Shown here piece by piece: positions 53,935 through 62,838 of a stretch of 64,000 bases of DNA. The stretch's first letter is position 1. Each line of letters starts with the position of its first letter. The notes beneath the pieces are model-generated. The model made no database searches. It was not told where the DNA came from and saw nothing but the letters and a program-made list of their open reading frames with translations. The DNA is from Roseateles aquatilis (GTDB lineage: Bacteria; Pseudomonadota; Gammaproteobacteria; Burkholderiales; Burkholderiaceae_C). The DNA is taken from the NCBI RefSeq assembly GCF_002205645.1, contig NZ_NIOF01000004.1:248001-312000 (forward strand). Reading direction: 5' to 3'. A program made the position numbers and the translations under genes.

Positions 53935-54235
53935 CGTGTCGTCCATTGTGCCCATGGCGTACCAGGGTGATGGCGCGCTCCGGGCAGGCCTTCACGCAGT
54001 GGCCGCAGGCGCGGCACACGTCGGCGTTGGGCGTGAACGCCTGCTGCCAGCCGTGCGCATAACCCTTGAGCTTGCCGATCAGGCTCAACGCCTTGCGCCG
54101 GTCCGGCGCCAGGGTGCCGATGGAGAAGACGCCGTAGGGGCAGACCTCGACGCAATCGCCCTTGCCCTCGCAGCGGTTCCGGTCCACGACCGGGCGCAGC
54201 AGCCCGGGGGGCTGCCGGCAGTCCCGGCTGTCCAT
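53912..54235 (-). CDS. Ferredoxin with two iron-sulfur motifs
   Basis: A 107-residue electron carrier. The first motif is CEGKGDCVEVCP (three cysteines), the second CRACGHCVKACP (four cysteines), so it could hold one 4Fe-4S and one 3Fe-4S or 4Fe-4S cluster depending on an extra ligand (Cys6 is a candidate). The text between them (APDRRKALSLIGKLKGYAHG) is helical and basic. The ATG overlaps the stop of the upstream His-rich protein. Placing a ferredoxin inside a two-component operon suggests that redox state or iron supply is sensed or relayed here; that is an inference. Confidence 0.88.
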   Translation of the reverse strand: MDSRDCRQPPGLLRPVVDRNRCEGKGDCVEVCPYGVFSIGTLAPDRRKALSLIGKLKGYAHGWQQAFTPNADVCRACGHCVKACPERAITLVRHGHNGRHDASLAVD

Positions 54236-54954
54236 CAGAAGCTCCGGTCGTCGAAGCCGTCGTCGCGCGCGTCGCGACCGTCTCTGCCGCCCCGACCACC
54301 GCGACTGCCCCGCTCATCGTCGCGACGGCCGGCGCGGCGACGCAGCCGGCGCAACACGAATCGCAGCATCTGCTGCTGATCAAAGTCCAGCGCGTCGAAG
54401 AAGTCCCCGAAAGCCGCGACGAGCGACGGCCCGGTGGCGCGCAGCGCCTCGACCTGGCCGTCGAAGAGCTCCTGCGCGTCCTGGCGCTTGAAGTTGTCGC
54501 CCTCGATCAGGCTGGCGACTTCCGGACCGCGGGCCAGCGCCTTGACGGCGCGCCGCGCGGTGCCGAGCTGATCGATCAGGCGCGCGAGCAGCTCATGCTG
54601 CGTGTCGCTCAGGTCCAGAAAGGCACTGGCCCGGGCTTGCAGCCTTTCGCCGTGGCGGCCACCGGGATGGGATCCCAGGCCCCGGCCGAAGCCTGCCCAC
54701 CCATGACAGCCGTGGTGACCATGGCCACCGTGGTGGCCGTGGCGATGTCCGAATCCTCCCCAGCGGTGGGGGAAGCCACCGAAGCCGTCTGGGTGGGCGC
54801 CTGGGACGCCGCAAGGGTGCCAGGGTCCATGGACGGGCAGCGGGCCGTGGTAGCCAGCGCCACACACAGCGCCGAAAGGACCGAAGCGATCATCGTGGCC
54901 GAAGTGAGGGTGGTGACGTTCATGGTGGTGACTCCAGCGTCGAAACAAATGCAT
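54235..54954 (-). CDS. His-rich Spy/CpxP-like protein without signal peptide
   Basis: A 239-residue protein. Residues 1-95 are extremely His/Gly-rich (HHHERHHPHFGHDD, GHRHGHHGGHGHHGCHGW), a likely metal-binding stretch. Residues 105-200 form a helical domain of Spy/CpxP (heavy-metal-sensor) kind: SAFLDLSDTQHELLARLIDQ ... FKRQDAQELFDGQVEALRAT ... FDALDFDQQQMLRFVLRRL. The tail is Gly/Arg/Asp-rich. Unlike typical Spy or CpxP proteins it has no export signal in this frame, so it may act in the cytoplasm. GAGGA eight bases before the ATG supports the start. First gene of the operon. Confidence 0.8.
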   Translation of the reverse strand: MHLFRRWSHHHERHHPHFGHDDRFGPFGAVCGAGYHGPLPVHGPWHPCGVPGAHPDGFGGFPHRWGGFGHRHGHHGGHGHHGCHGWAGFGRGLGSHPGGRHGERLQARASAFLDLSDTQHELLARLIDQLGTARRAVKALARGPEVASLIEGDNFKRQDAQELFDGQVEALRATGPSLVAAFGDFFDALDFDQQQMLRFVLRRLRRRAGRRDDERGSRGGRGGRDGRDARDDGFDDRSF

Positions 54955-55255
54955 GGTGCAATTCCTCGGTAAAGCCCGGGTGTCCGGGCGGTGAATCCAT
55001 GTCGCCATGATTCCCATCCCCGGCCTCCGGGGGATCTCACCGCGGTATCGCTGTTTTTCGTTTTGTATCGCCGCCCCTGGTCCGATGGAATGCCTCCGAA
55101 GGGGGAACGGGCGCTGCTCCTGACAGCGCGCGGCAGTTGCCATGCCTGCGCGGCCCCCTCTGGCACGCGGCTCGCACCGCCGTCGCCCCTCTACAATCGC
55201 CGGTTCACCCCGTGTCCCCCGCCCAGACGACACCGCCCCGAGGCGGAGCCCGCTC
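54955..55255. other. Divergent promoter region between the His-rich operon and valS
   Basis: About 300 bases with no credible gene. A TACAAT hexamer at 55192-55197 is a likely -10 for valS, without a clear -35. An AT-richer patch (around 55060-55075, TTTTTCGTTTTGTATC) lies in the middle and may hold the promoter of the minus-strand operon. No known regulator site can be named. Confidence 0.4.
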
Positions 55256-58114
55256 ATGACCGAACTCGCGAAGTCCTTCGAACCCTCGTCCTTGGAAGCC
55301 CATTGGGGCCCGCTGTGGGAGTCCAAGGGGTTGTACAAGCCGACGCTGGATCCGGCCCGCCCGTCGTTCAGCATCCAGTTGCCGCCGCCCAACGTCACCG
55401 GCACGCTGCACATGGGGCACGCGTTCAACCAGACCATCATGGACTCGTTGACGCGTTATCACCGCATGCTCGGCCACAACACGCTGTGGGTCCCCGGCAC
55501 CGACCACGCCGGCATCGCCACGCAGATCGTCGTCGAGCGCCAGTTGCAGGGTCAGGGCCAGAGCCGCCACGACCTCGGTCGCAAGAACTTCGTCGCCCGC
55601 GTCTGGGAGTGGAAGCAGCAGTCCGGCAACACCATCACCCAGCAGATGCGCCGCATGGGCGACTCGGTGTCCTGGGAGCACGAGTACTTCACGATGGACG
55701 ACAAGCTGTCCACCGTCGTGACCGACACCTTCGTCAAGCTCTTCGACGAGGGCCTGATCTACCGCGGCAAGCGCCTGGTCAGCTGGGATCCGGTGCTGAA
55801 GTCCGCCGTCTCCGACCTGGAGGTCGAGAGCGAGGAGGAAGACGGCTCGTTGTGGCACATCCGCTATCCGATGGCGGAAGGCGACGAGACGCTGGTGGTG
55901 GCCACCACCCGGCCCGAGACGATGCTCGGCGACACCGCCGTCATGGTCCACCCCGAGGACGAGCGCTACAAGCACCTGATCGGCCGGCAAGTGAAGCTGC
56001 CCATCACCGGCCGTCTGGTGCCGGTGATCGCCGACGACTACGTCGACAAGGACTTCGGCACCGGCGTCGTCAAGGTCACGCCCGCGCATGACACCAACGA
56101 CTACCAGGTCGGCCTGCGCCATCAGCTGCCAATGCTGACGATCTTCACGCTGGACGCGACCGTCATCGACACGCTGGACGAGATCCCCGCCGCCTACCGC
56201 GGCCTGGACCGCTTCGCCGCGCGCAAGCAGATCGTGGCCGCGCTGGACGAGCAGGGCCTGCTGGTCGAGGTCAAGAAGCACAAGCTGATGGTGCCGCGCT
56301 GCACCCGCACCGGCCAGGTCATCGAGCCGATGCTGACCGACCAGTGGTTCGTCGCCACCAGCAAGCCGGGCAAGGATGGCAAGAGCATCGCGCAGAAGGC
56401 GATCGACGTCGTCGCCTCCGGCGAGGTCAGGTTCGTCCCGGAAAACTGGGTCAACACCTACAACCAGTGGATGAACAACATCCAGGACTGGTGCATCTCG
56501 CGCCAGCTCTGGTGGGGCCACCAGATCCCCGCCTGGTTCGGCGAGGACGGCCAGGTCTTCGTCGCCCATGACGAGGCCGAGGCGCAGGCCAAGGCGCGCG
56601 CCGCCGGTTACGCCGGCGCGCTGACGCGTGACACGGACGTGCTGGACACCTGGTACTCGGCGGCGCTGGTGCCGTTCTCGACGCTGGGCTGGCCCGCCAG
56701 GACGGTCGAGCAGGACCTGTTCCTGCCGTCGTCGGTGCTGGTGACGGGCTACGACATCATCTTCTTCTGGGTCGCCCGGATGATCATGATGACCACCCAC
56801 TTCACGGGCAAGGTGCCCTTCAAGCATGTGTACATCCACGGCCTGGTGCTGGATGCGCAGGGCAAGAAGATGAGCAAATCGGAAGGCAACGTGCTGGACC
56901 CGGTCGACCTGATCGACGGCATCGAGCTCGCCCCGCTGCTGGACAAGCGCACGCAGGGCCTGCGCAAGCCGGAGACGGCGCCCAAGGTGCGCAAGGCCAC
57001 CGAGAAGGAATTCCCCGACGGCATCCCCGGCTACGGCGCCGACGCGCTGCGCTTCACCTTCGCCGCGATGGCGACGCTGGGCCGCAGCGTCAACTTCGAC
57101 AGCAAGCGCTGCGAGGGCTACCGCAACTTCTGCAACAAGCTCTGGAACGCCACCCGCTTCGTGCTGATGAACACGCAAGACCAGGACTGCGGCCTGGTCG
57201 AGCACACCAAGGAGCAATGCGCTCCGGGCGGCCCGGCGCACGGCTACCTGAGCTTCAGCCCGTCGGACCGCTGGATCGTCAGCGAACTGCAGAAGGTCGA
57301 GCAGGCCGTCGCGCAAGGCTTCGCCGACTACCGGCTGGACCTGGCCGCCAACGCGATCTATTCGTTCGTGTGGGACGAGTACTGCGACTGGTACCTGGAA
57401 CTGGCCAAGGTGCAGCTGCAAACCGCGCAGGCGGCCGGCGACGAAGCCGCGCAGCGCGGCACGCGGCGCACGCTGATCCGCGTGCTGGAGACCATCCTGC
57501 GCCTGCTGCACCCGATCGCCCCGTTCATCACCGAGGAACTCTGGCAGACGGTGGCCCCGATCGCGGGCCGCAAGACGACCGACTACCTGGTGACCGCGCC
57601 CTACCCGATCGCCCAGCCCGAGCGCATCGACCCGATGGCCGTGGCCTGGGTCGAGCAGTTGAAGGCGCTGGTGGGCACCTGCCGCAGCCTGCGCGGCGAG
57701 ATGGGCCTGAGCCCGTCCGACCGCGTGCCGCTGCTCGCCACCGGCGACCTCGGTTTCCTGCGCGAGGCCGCGCCGGCGCTGAAGGTGCTGGCCAAGCTGC
57801 AGAGCGTCGACCTGATCGAGGACGAGGCCGCCTTCAACCAGCAGAGCGCCATGTCGCCGGTGCTGGTGCACGGCGCCGCGCGACTGGCGCTGAAGGTGGA
57901 GATCGACGTCGAGGCCGAGCGCGCCCGCATCGGCAAGGAGATCGCGCGCCTGGAAGGCGAAGTGGCCAAGGCCACCGCCAAGCTGGGCAACGAGAGCTTC
58001 GTGGCGCGCGCGCCGGCGGCCGTGGTGGCACAGGAGCGTCAGCGCATCGCCGACTTCAGCGCCACCGTGATTCGGCTAAAAGATCAGGCAGCGCGCCTGG
58101 GTGCGTCGGCCTGA
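55256..58114 (+). CDS. valS: Valyl-tRNA synthetase
   Basis: A 952-residue class I aminoacyl-tRNA synthetase that charges tRNA-Val and edits threonine. The HIGH-type motif is [14 protein letters not shown], the editing domain carries [13 protein letters not shown], and KMSKSEGNV completes the active site; a C-terminal coiled-coil arm ([20 protein letters not shown]) is typical. The ATG at 55256 gives [20 protein letters not shown]. The last 59 bases overlap the end of the convergent hydroxyacid-dehydrogenase-like gene. Confidence 0.98.
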   Translation: MTELAKSFEPSSLEAHWGPLWESKGLYKPTLDPARPSFSIQLPPPNVTGTLHMGHAFNQTIMDSLTRYHRMLGHNTLWVPGTDHAGIATQIVVERQLQGQGQSRHDLGRKNFVARVWEWKQQSGNTITQQMRRMGDSVSWEHEYFTMDDKLSTVVTDTFVKLFDEGLIYRGKRLVSWDPVLKSAVSDLEVESEEEDGSLWHIRYPMAEGDETLVVATTRPETMLGDTAVMVHPEDERYKHLIGRQVKLPITGRLVPVIADDYVDKDFGTGVVKVTPAHDTNDYQVGLRHQLPMLTIFTLDATVIDTLDEIPAAYRGLDRFAARKQIVAALDEQGLLVEVKKHKLMVPRCTRTGQVIEPMLTDQWFVATSKPGKDGKSIAQKAIDVVASGEVRFVPENWVNTYNQWMNNIQDWCISRQLWWGHQIPAWFGEDGQVFVAHDEAEAQAKARAAGYAGALTRDTDVLDTWYSAALVPFSTLGWPARTVEQDLFLPSSVLVTGYDIIFFWVARMIMMTTHFTGKVPFKHVYIHGLVLDAQGKKMSKSEGNVLDPVDLIDGIELAPLLDKRTQGLRKPETAPKVRKATEKEFPDGIPGYGADALRFTFAAMATLGRSVNFDSKRCEGYRNFCNKLWNATRFVLMNTQDQDCGLVEHTKEQCAPGGPAHGYLSFSPSDRWIVSELQKVEQAVAQGFADYRLDLAANAIYSFVWDEYCDWYLELAKVQLQTAQAAGDEAAQRGTRRTLIRVLETILRLLHPIAPFITEELWQTVAPIAGRKTTDYLVTAPYPIAQPERIDPMAVAWVEQLKALVGTCRSLRGEMGLSPSDRVPLLATGDLGFLREAAPALKVLAKLQSVDLIEDEAAFNQQSAMSPVLVHGAARLALKVEIDVEAERARIGKEIARLEGEVAKATAKLGNESFVARAPAAVVAQERQRIADFSATVIRLKDQAARLGASA

Positions 58115-59030
58115 AGTCGGGCTGCGCCGCCGGCACGGCCAGGATCTCCGAGATCCGCCGCGCCACGCTCCAGGCGGCGCGCATGCGTGACTCCCGCGTG
58201 GTCGCCGCCACGCGCGGCGTGACCTGCAGGCCGGGCGCCCCGTGCAGCGGGCGTCCGGCTTCCATCAGCCCCGGCTCCATCAGGTCCAGCCAGGCCGCCA
58301 GCAGGCGGCCGCCGTGCAAGGCATCGGCGAGCGCCTGCTCGTCGAACAGCGCCGAGTGCGACGTGGACACCATCACCTGCGACGGCTTGCAGAAGCCCAG
58401 CACCCGTTCGCCGATCAGGCCGCGATAGCGTGGGAAGTAGGCCAGCTGGATGCTGACCGCGTCGGCCGCCTGCATCAGCTCGCGCAGGCCGTAGGGCTCG
58501 ATGCCCCATTGCGACCAGAGCGGATCCGCATGGTGCAGGCTGGGGTCGTAACCGATCACCCGCGCACCGAAAACCGGCAGCAGCGTCGCGAGCTGCCGCG
58601 CCGCCGGCGTCAACCCGACCAGGCCGACGGTGGCGCAGCCGAGCTCGCGTCCGACCCATGCGCCGTCCGCCCCCTGCACCGGCACCCGGCGCAGCAGCGC
58701 GAGCAAGGCGCCGATGATGAACTCCGCCTCGGCCGACGCGGCGGCCGTGGGCGCGCGCACCACCTCGATGTTGGCAGCGCGGCAGGCGTCCAGATCGATG
58801 TTCTCCGCCCCGGCGCCGATGCGGCCGACCGCGCGCAAGCGCGGCGACCGGCGTATCGTCTCGCCATCCAGCGCGACCGAGGCGGGCAGGAAAATTGCCT
58901 GGGCCTGCGCAACATGTTCCCTCAGCGCGATCTGGGCGGCCGCGAGCTCGGGCAGCGACTGGACGGCATGGCGCTCGGCCAGCCACTCCAGCACGTCAGC
59001 CTCCAGCGGTTCCAGCACAAGCACTGACAT
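58056..59030 (-). CDS. Aberrant D-2-hydroxyacid dehydrogenase-like protein
   Basis: A 324-residue protein with the fold and order of D-2-hydroxyacid dehydrogenases ([20 protein letters not shown], then a Rossmann domain). Key positions differ from the family: the nucleotide loop is [10 protein letters not shown] (usual GxxGxGxxG; Gly replaced by Thr141 and Ala144), the active Arg of the 'NTARGG' motif is His225 in [13 protein letters not shown], and the active His of 'TPHIA' is Arg273 in TPRVAATT. The Glu (Glu252, LDLMEP) is kept. Dehydrogenase activity is therefore doubtful. It is divergent from galU with an 85-base shared promoter region, and convergent with valS. Confidence 0.75.
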   Translation of the reverse strand: MSVLVLEPLEADVLEWLAERHAVQSLPELAAAQIALREHVAQAQAIFLPASVALDGETIRRSPRLRAVGRIGAGAENIDLDACRAANIEVVRAPTAAASAEAEFIIGALLALLRRVPVQGADGAWVGRELGCATVGLVGLTPAARQLATLLPVFGARVIGYDPSLHHADPLWSQWGIEPYGLRELMQAADAVSIQLAYFPRYRGLIGERVLGFCKPSQVMVSTSHSALFDEQALADALHGGRLLAAWLDLMEPGLMEAGRPLHGAPGLQVTPRVAATTRESRMRAAWSVARRISEILAVPAAQPDFRPTHPGALPDLLAESRWR

Positions 59031-59060
59031 GAGGGATTTGGAGAGGATTGTTTGATTTTC

Positions 59061-59079
59061 TTGCAATGGCGCCATGCAA
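59061..59079. promoter_or_regulatory. Inverted repeat between the dehydrogenase-like gene and galU
   Basis: TTGCA and TGCAA flank a nine-base centre that itself contains GGCGCC, forming a 19-base near-palindrome. It lies in the short divergent promoter region, 37 bases before the galU start, so it could be an operator. No regulator can be named. Confidence 0.3.
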
Positions 59080-59115
59080 AAATGCCGGCGCAACTACGCT
59101 TTGGAGTGTACGTAA

Positions 59116-59985
<870 letters not shown>

Positions 59986-60074
59986 CGGCAGGAAGGTCGA
60001 GGCGCTGCAATGCCGGGCGCCTCGGCGCCCGGAGCGCCGGGGCATCACGCTCGTGCCCGGGCGCTCGAAACACA

Positions 60075-60096
60075 AAGGCCACGCATCGCGTGGCCT
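60075..60096. terminator. Bidirectional hairpin between galU and tusA
   Basis: AAGGCCACGC and GCGTGGCCTT form a perfect 10-base stem with a three-base loop between two convergent genes (galU +, tusA -). T-runs are weak on both sides, so terminator strength is uncertain. Confidence 0.5.
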
Positions 60097-60148
60097 TCGT
60101 CATTTCATGGCCGCTCCGCACGGCACGCAAGAGGACCAGCGGAAGAGA

Positions 60149-60376
60149 TCAACGCCGCTTCAGCACGTGAATGAAGTCATCGCCCTCGGTGGTCTGCTCG
60201 ACCAGCTCATTGCCGGTCTGGCGAGCGAAGGCCTGGAAGTCTCGCGTCGAGCCCGGATCGGTGGCGACCACCTTCAGCAACTGACCGCTTTCCATCTCCG
60301 CCAGCGCCTTCTTGGCCTTGAGGATGGGCAGCGGGCAATTCAGGCCGCGGGTGTCGAGTTCCTTGTGGATGTCCAT
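60149..60376 (-). CDS. tusA: Sulfur-carrier protein TusA family
   Basis: A 75-residue protein of the TusA/SirA family, which relays persulfide sulfur for tRNA thiolation and other pathways. The active cysteine is in DTRGLNCPLPILKAKKALAE, and the ATDPGSTRDFQAFARQTGNE segment is typical. Length is normal. It is close to cysM and a Nudix gene but not overlapping. Family members also exist that serve molybdenum cofactor or dissimilatory sulfur routes, so the precise role is inferred. Confidence 0.93.
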   Translation of the reverse strand: MDIHKELDTRGLNCPLPILKAKKALAEMESGQLLKVVATDPGSTRDFQAFARQTGNELVEQTTEGDDFIHVLKRR

Positions 60377-60462
60377 GAGAGCGTCCTTGCCGCCGTCGCG
60401 CCGGCCCCGGCGGACCCGGGAGCGCGCGCGGCGCGTTGATCGAGGATTCTAGGCGCGCGGAT

Positions 60463-60990
60463 TCAGCCCCTGGGCGGCATCCAGCGCGGTTCGATGCCAC
60501 GTCCTCGCAGCCACTGGGCCAGCGCCTGGCCCGTGCCCTGCGGCCAGCATTCCAACTGCTCAGGCGGCGTCAGCGTGTACTCCGTCAGCTCCGGCGACAG
60601 CCGGACCTCTCCGCGTGCCGGCACGTGGTACGCGATGAGGACCTGGTTCTTCTTCTGGAAGTCGTAGACGCCGATCAGCGTCGCGCCGAGCGCCTCCAGC
60701 GAGGTCTCCTCGAACACCTCGCGCCGGATGCCCTCCTCCGGCGTCTCGCCCGCTTCCATGAAGCCGGTGATCAGCCCGAAGAACCGCATCGGCCAGGCGG
60801 CGTTGCGCGCCAGCAAGACCTGGCCCTCGCGATCGACGCACTCGACGACGGCGGCGAGCACCGGGGTTGGATTGTTCCAGTGGGTGAAGTCGCAGTTCGG
60901 GCAACGCGGTCGGGTCTTGGGACCGCCGTCTTCCGGCAGTTCGATCCAGGCCAGTTCGCTGGCGCATTGCGGGCAGAAGCGGAACGTCAT
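60463..60990 (-). CDS. Zinc-ribbon Nudix hydrolase (NudC-like)
   Basis: A 175-residue hydrolase. The N-terminus has a four-cysteine zinc ribbon (FCPQCASEL and PRCPNCDFT), followed by the Nudix box GFMEAGETPEEGIRREVFEE in the correct GX5EX7REUXEEXGU pattern except that the last Gly position is Ser/Leu (TSLEA). Nudix enzymes cleave nucleoside diphosphates linked to another moiety; the ribbon suggests an NADH-pyrophosphatase-related type without the long N-terminal domain. 66 bases separate it from cysM on the same strand. Confidence 0.88.
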   Translation of the reverse strand: MTFRFCPQCASELAWIELPEDGGPKTRPRCPNCDFTHWNNPTPVLAAVVECVDREGQVLLARNAAWPMRFFGLITGFMEAGETPEEGIRREVFEETSLEALGATLIGVYDFQKKNQVLIAYHVPARGEVRLSPELTEYTLTPPEQLECWPQGTGQALAQWLRGRGIEPRWMPPRG

Positions 60991-61056
60991 GAGGCGTGGG
61001 CGAGCGGAGGCTGGCGAGTCGGGACCCGGCGATCATCCCCGATCGCCGGCGCGCCG

Positions 61057-61986
61057 TCAGGCCGGGAACACACCGGTCGACAGATACCGGTCCCCGCGGT
61101 CGCAGACGACGAACACGATCGTCGCGTTCGACACTTGCCGGGCGATCTGCATCGCCACGCAGCAGGCGCCGGCCGCGGAAATGCCGCCGAACAGCCCCTC
61201 CTCGCGCGCCAGGCGACGGGCCATGTCCTCGGCGTCGGACTGGCCGACCAGCACCAGCTCGTCGACGGTCTCGGGCCGGTAGATCTTGGGCAGGTAGGCC
61301 TGCGGCCACTTGCGGATGCCGGGGATGCGCGAGCCTTCCGCCGGCTGGGCGCCGATGATGCGCACCTCGGGGTTCTTTTCCTTCAGGAAGCGCGAGACGC
61401 CGGTGATGGTGCCGGTCGTACCCATCGCGCTGACGAAATGGGTGATGCGGCCGCCGGTGTCGCGCCAAATCTCGGGACCGGTGGTCTCGTAATGGATGCG
61501 CGGGTTGTCGTTGTTGGCGAACTGGTCCAGCACCCGGCCCTTGCCGTCGCGCTGCATCTGCTCGGCCAGGTCGCGGGCGTACTCCATACCGCCGGAGCGC
61601 GGCGTCAGGATCAGCTCGGCGCCGAAGGCCTTCATCGTCTGGGCGCGCTCGATCGACAGGTCCTCCGGCATGATCAGCACCATCCGGTAGCCGCGGATCG
61701 CCGCGGCCATCGCCAGCGCGATGCCGGTGTTGCCGGAGGTCGCCTCGATCAGCGTGTCGCCAGGCTTGATCTCGCCGCGCTCCTCGGCGCGCCGGATCAT
61801 GCTGATGGCGGGTCGGTCCTTCACCGATCCGGCCGGGTTGTTGCCCTCCAGCTTGGCCAGCAGGACGTTGCCCCGGGCCGCCAGTTCGGGACCGAGCATC
61901 CGTTGCAGCCGCACCAGCGGCGTGTTGCCGATGACATCTTCCAGGGTCGGATAGCTCGTGGGATCGAAGGCGCTTGCATCACTCAT
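61057..61986 (-). CDS. cysM: Cysteine synthase B
   Basis: A 309-residue PLP enzyme that makes cysteine from O-acetylserine (or phosphoserine) and sulfide or thiosulfate. It shows YPTLEDVIGNTPLVRLQRML, the PLP lysine in PAGSVKDRPAISMI and the phosphate-binding EATSGNTGIALAMAAAIRGY, plus VSAMGTTGTITGVSRFLKEK; the short 'NNDNPRIHYETTGPEIW' text is of the CysM type. The methionine at 61986 was chosen. In related bacteria cysM often follows lapB and LPS heptose genes; here it lies 20 kb from lapB. Confidence 0.95.
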   Translation of the reverse strand: MSDASAFDPTSYPTLEDVIGNTPLVRLQRMLGPELAARGNVLLAKLEGNNPAGSVKDRPAISMIRRAEERGEIKPGDTLIEATSGNTGIALAMAAAIRGYRMVLIMPEDLSIERAQTMKAFGAELILTPRSGGMEYARDLAEQMQRDGKGRVLDQFANNDNPRIHYETTGPEIWRDTGGRITHFVSAMGTTGTITGVSRFLKEKNPEVRIIGAQPAEGSRIPGIRKWPQAYLPKIYRPETVDELVLVGQSDAEDMARRLAREEGLFGGISAAGACCVAMQIARQVSNATIVFVVCDRGDRYLSTGVFPA

Positions 61987-62127
61987 GCCGCGCATTCTCT
62001 CCTCGGCCGCAAGGCAGTGCGTGGCATAATGCCTTTTCTTTCGCGGCCCCTCGCCTCTCCTTCGAACGAAGGTTCTGGACGACGGTCCCGCGCAGCGGCC
62101 CCATCCCAGGGGCCGCGTTGCTGATGA

Positions 62128-62212
62128 GCCCGGATGGCGAAATCGGTAGACGCAGGGGACTCAAAATCCCCCGCCGCAAGGTGTGCCGGTTCGAGTCCGG
62201 CTCCGGGCACCA
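62128..62212 (+). tRNA. tRNA-Leu (anticodon CAA)
   Basis: The 85-base gene has the acceptor pair GCCCGGA/TCCGGGC followed by ACCA, a D-arm GGCGAAATCGGTAGACGC, an anticodon stem GGGGA/TCCCC around the loop CTCAAAA, giving anticodon CAA, a variable arm of class II size and the T-loop GGTTCGAGTCC. It reads UUG codons. CCA is encoded. A 9-base inverted repeat overlaps its 3' end (GCACCACTC / GAGTGGTGC). Confidence 0.97.
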
Positions 62213-62838
62213 CTCTCAAGAGTGGTGCAGTCTGCTCATCAGTTGACCCCTCCCGTTCCGCGTTTTCCTCCGCGTCGCTCCGCATTCATCGAATGCGGAT
62301 TTGACTCGGATCAGCCGAGCCGTCGCGCCGCCACGCAGCAGGACCGGATCTCTCACGACCCTGGCTGTTCGCCGTGACCATTCGACGGCGGTGACGCCCA
62401 GCGGTCGTTTGCCCAGGGCTGCGCAGCACTTGCCGGCCTTCCTGCTCCCCTCGCGCCCGCCACGTGCCCTTCGCGCGCGGCTCCGACCACCCACTCGCTC
62501 GCCCTCGCTCCGCCGTTCAGGACTTTGAGCCACCACTTTCACGTCAATCCGGTGAGGCCCGTTTTCCTGCCTGAACCAACATTGACCAGTTATGCAATAG
62601 CAAACATTAATATACTTTCAATAACTACAACCACATATTAATCACACCTCAAAGAAAAACCATCAACAAGTGTTGAAATTGGCATTTTCAGAAAACATCT
62701 ACAAATACCTTCGATCGAGAATTCATTGACGGATATCATGGCGTGACAAATCGATGCTACCTAGACTGCAGGCATTGATTCACTCTTCAATCCACCCCCC
62801 TCCATGCCCGTGCGGCGAAAGGGAACGGGCGAGTTGTC
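62213..62838. other. AT-rich intergenic region upstream of the TolC-family gene
   Basis: About 620 bases without a convincing gene. The first part (to about 62560) is GC-rich with low-complexity Arg/Gly frames. From about 62570 to 62790 composition drops sharply to AT-rich (for example CATTAATATACTTTCAATAA), quite unlike the rest of the window. This is typical of a horizontally acquired or xenogeneic-silenced promoter region. I could not assign a promoter with confidence. Confidence 0.6.

Noticed and set aside
54609-54922. A second frame inside the His-rich gene that begins with a signal-peptide-like stretch
   Set aside because: The frame loses all structure after about 30 residues, while the His-rich frame continues into a clear Spy-like helical domain and has the better ribosome-binding site. 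A frameshift joining the two cannot be fully excluded.
55205-57871. An 888-codon minus-strand frame opposite valS
   Set aside because: Antisense shadow of an essential synthetase; no recognisable protein features.
62207-62228. Hairpin at the end of tRNA-Leu as a transcription terminator
   Set aside because: The 9-bp stem includes the tRNA CCA end and has no T-run; more likely incidental or a processing structure.
62216-62542. Minus-strand frame of 108 codons after tRNA-Leu
   Set aside because: Arg/Gly-rich low-complexity text, no start signal and no motif.
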